From an uncultured Flavobacteriaceae bacterium (GTDB lineage Bacteria > Bacteroidota > Bacteroidia > Flavobacteriales > Flavobacteriaceae), in assembly GCA_937136755.1 (NCBI GenBank), contig CAKZOR010000087.1, forward strand, positions 1 through 35,002: a stretch of 35,002 bases of DNA, read 5' to 3'. The notes under the pieces were generated by a model. That model had not been told where the DNA came from, did not search any database, and saw nothing but the letters and a program-made list of their open reading frames with translations. Below, in pieces: positions 34,815-35,002 of the stretch. Positions within the stretch are counted from its first letter, which is position 1. Each line of letters starts with the position of its first letter. The translations under genes and the position numbers were made by a program.

Positions 34815-35002
34815 ATGAGATACATTGGCTCTAAAACAAATCTGTTGGCAAATATCGAAGCCGTGTTAGATCGTCAACTGACCGCCACTCATCAGATAAA
34901 TCAACAGCTGACTTTCTTAGACTTATTTGCGGGTACCAATACTGTTGGTCGTTACTTTAAGAAAAAATACACCATATATGCCAATGATCTACTACTGTTT
35001 AG
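34815..35002 (+). CDS. D12-class DNA N6-adenine methyltransferase, 5' part (runs off the window)
   Basis: The first 62 codons of a DNA adenine methyltransferase. It begins MRYIGSK, the typical start of D12-class (Dam-like) enzymes, and has LDLFAGTNTVG (residues 35-45), the SAM-binding motif; the DPPY catalytic motif lies beyond the window. Such enzymes are often part of type II restriction-modification systems or phage defences. Codon use differs from the host genes: CTG makes up 4 of 10 leucine codons and CGT 2 of 3 arginine codons, against TTA and AGA elsewhere, which points to horizontal transfer. A restriction partner would be expected to the right. Confidence 0.8.
   Translation, partial: MRYIGSKTNLLANIEAVLDRQLTATHQINQQLTFLDLFAGTNTVGRYFKKKYTIYANDLLLF

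Overview
The window is a stretch of chromosome from a marine-type Flavobacteriia (Bacteroidetes). The evidence is a low-GC, AGA/TTA-biased codon use, A-rich leaders without Shine-Dalgarno sequences, TAnnTTTG-type -7 promoter elements, and family content typical of that class (DUF6048, DUF6452, DUF3810, DUF4268, OstA-like, ZapA-6S-Rny order). No genus can be named from the sequence alone.

Layout. 1-740: the 3' end of an rRNA operon (23S tail, spacer, 5S, two terminators). 762-1861: leftward pair of a ZIP metal transporter and a DUF4268 protein. 1945-3559: rightward THUMP RNA methyltransferase and two small membrane proteins, with a decayed tandem duplication between the small genes. 3610-6355: leftward rlmD-DUF6452-DUF6048 cluster. 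6457-8326: rightward ornithine aminotransferase and an Smr protein. 8327-8881: lipoprotein. 8951-10099: cysteine desulfurase. 10123-12487: leftward M23 peptidase and a CsgG/LpoB-like secreted protein. 12663-15032: rightward coiled-coil protein, zapA, a 6S RNA and rny. 15105-24217: leftward genes, mainly envelope and cytoplasmic factors (DUF349, aroE, two DUF368 undecaprenyl-phosphate transporter-like proteins, a TPR protein, a class III aminotransferase, an OstA-like protein). 24295-29132: leftward purA, fur, RelA/SpoT and a TrmH-family methyltransferase. 29218-34381: leftward amidohydrolase pair and a truncated DUF3810 metalloprotease-like gene. 34382-35002: the edge of a foreign island with a helix-turn-helix gene remnant and the start of a D12-class DNA adenine methyltransferase.

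Most of the window is ordinary core genome. Four things stand out. (1) The RelA/SpoT gene is split by a one-base loss in an A5 run, which separates the catalytic and TGS part from the ACT part. (2) The DUF3810 gene has lost its 5' end exactly where the methyltransferase island begins, so the right edge is an integration or replacement boundary. (3) A 6S RNA follows zapA, a linkage also known from gammaproteobacteria. (4) Two diverged DUF368 genes lie in tandem ahead of aroE. Smaller oddities are a Cys-rich insertion in ornithine aminotransferase, degenerate metal sites in the amidohydrolases, a surface-export-like signature on the DUF6452 lipoprotein, and very short leaders at several promoters. 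I found no tRNA, CRISPR array or complete insertion sequence.
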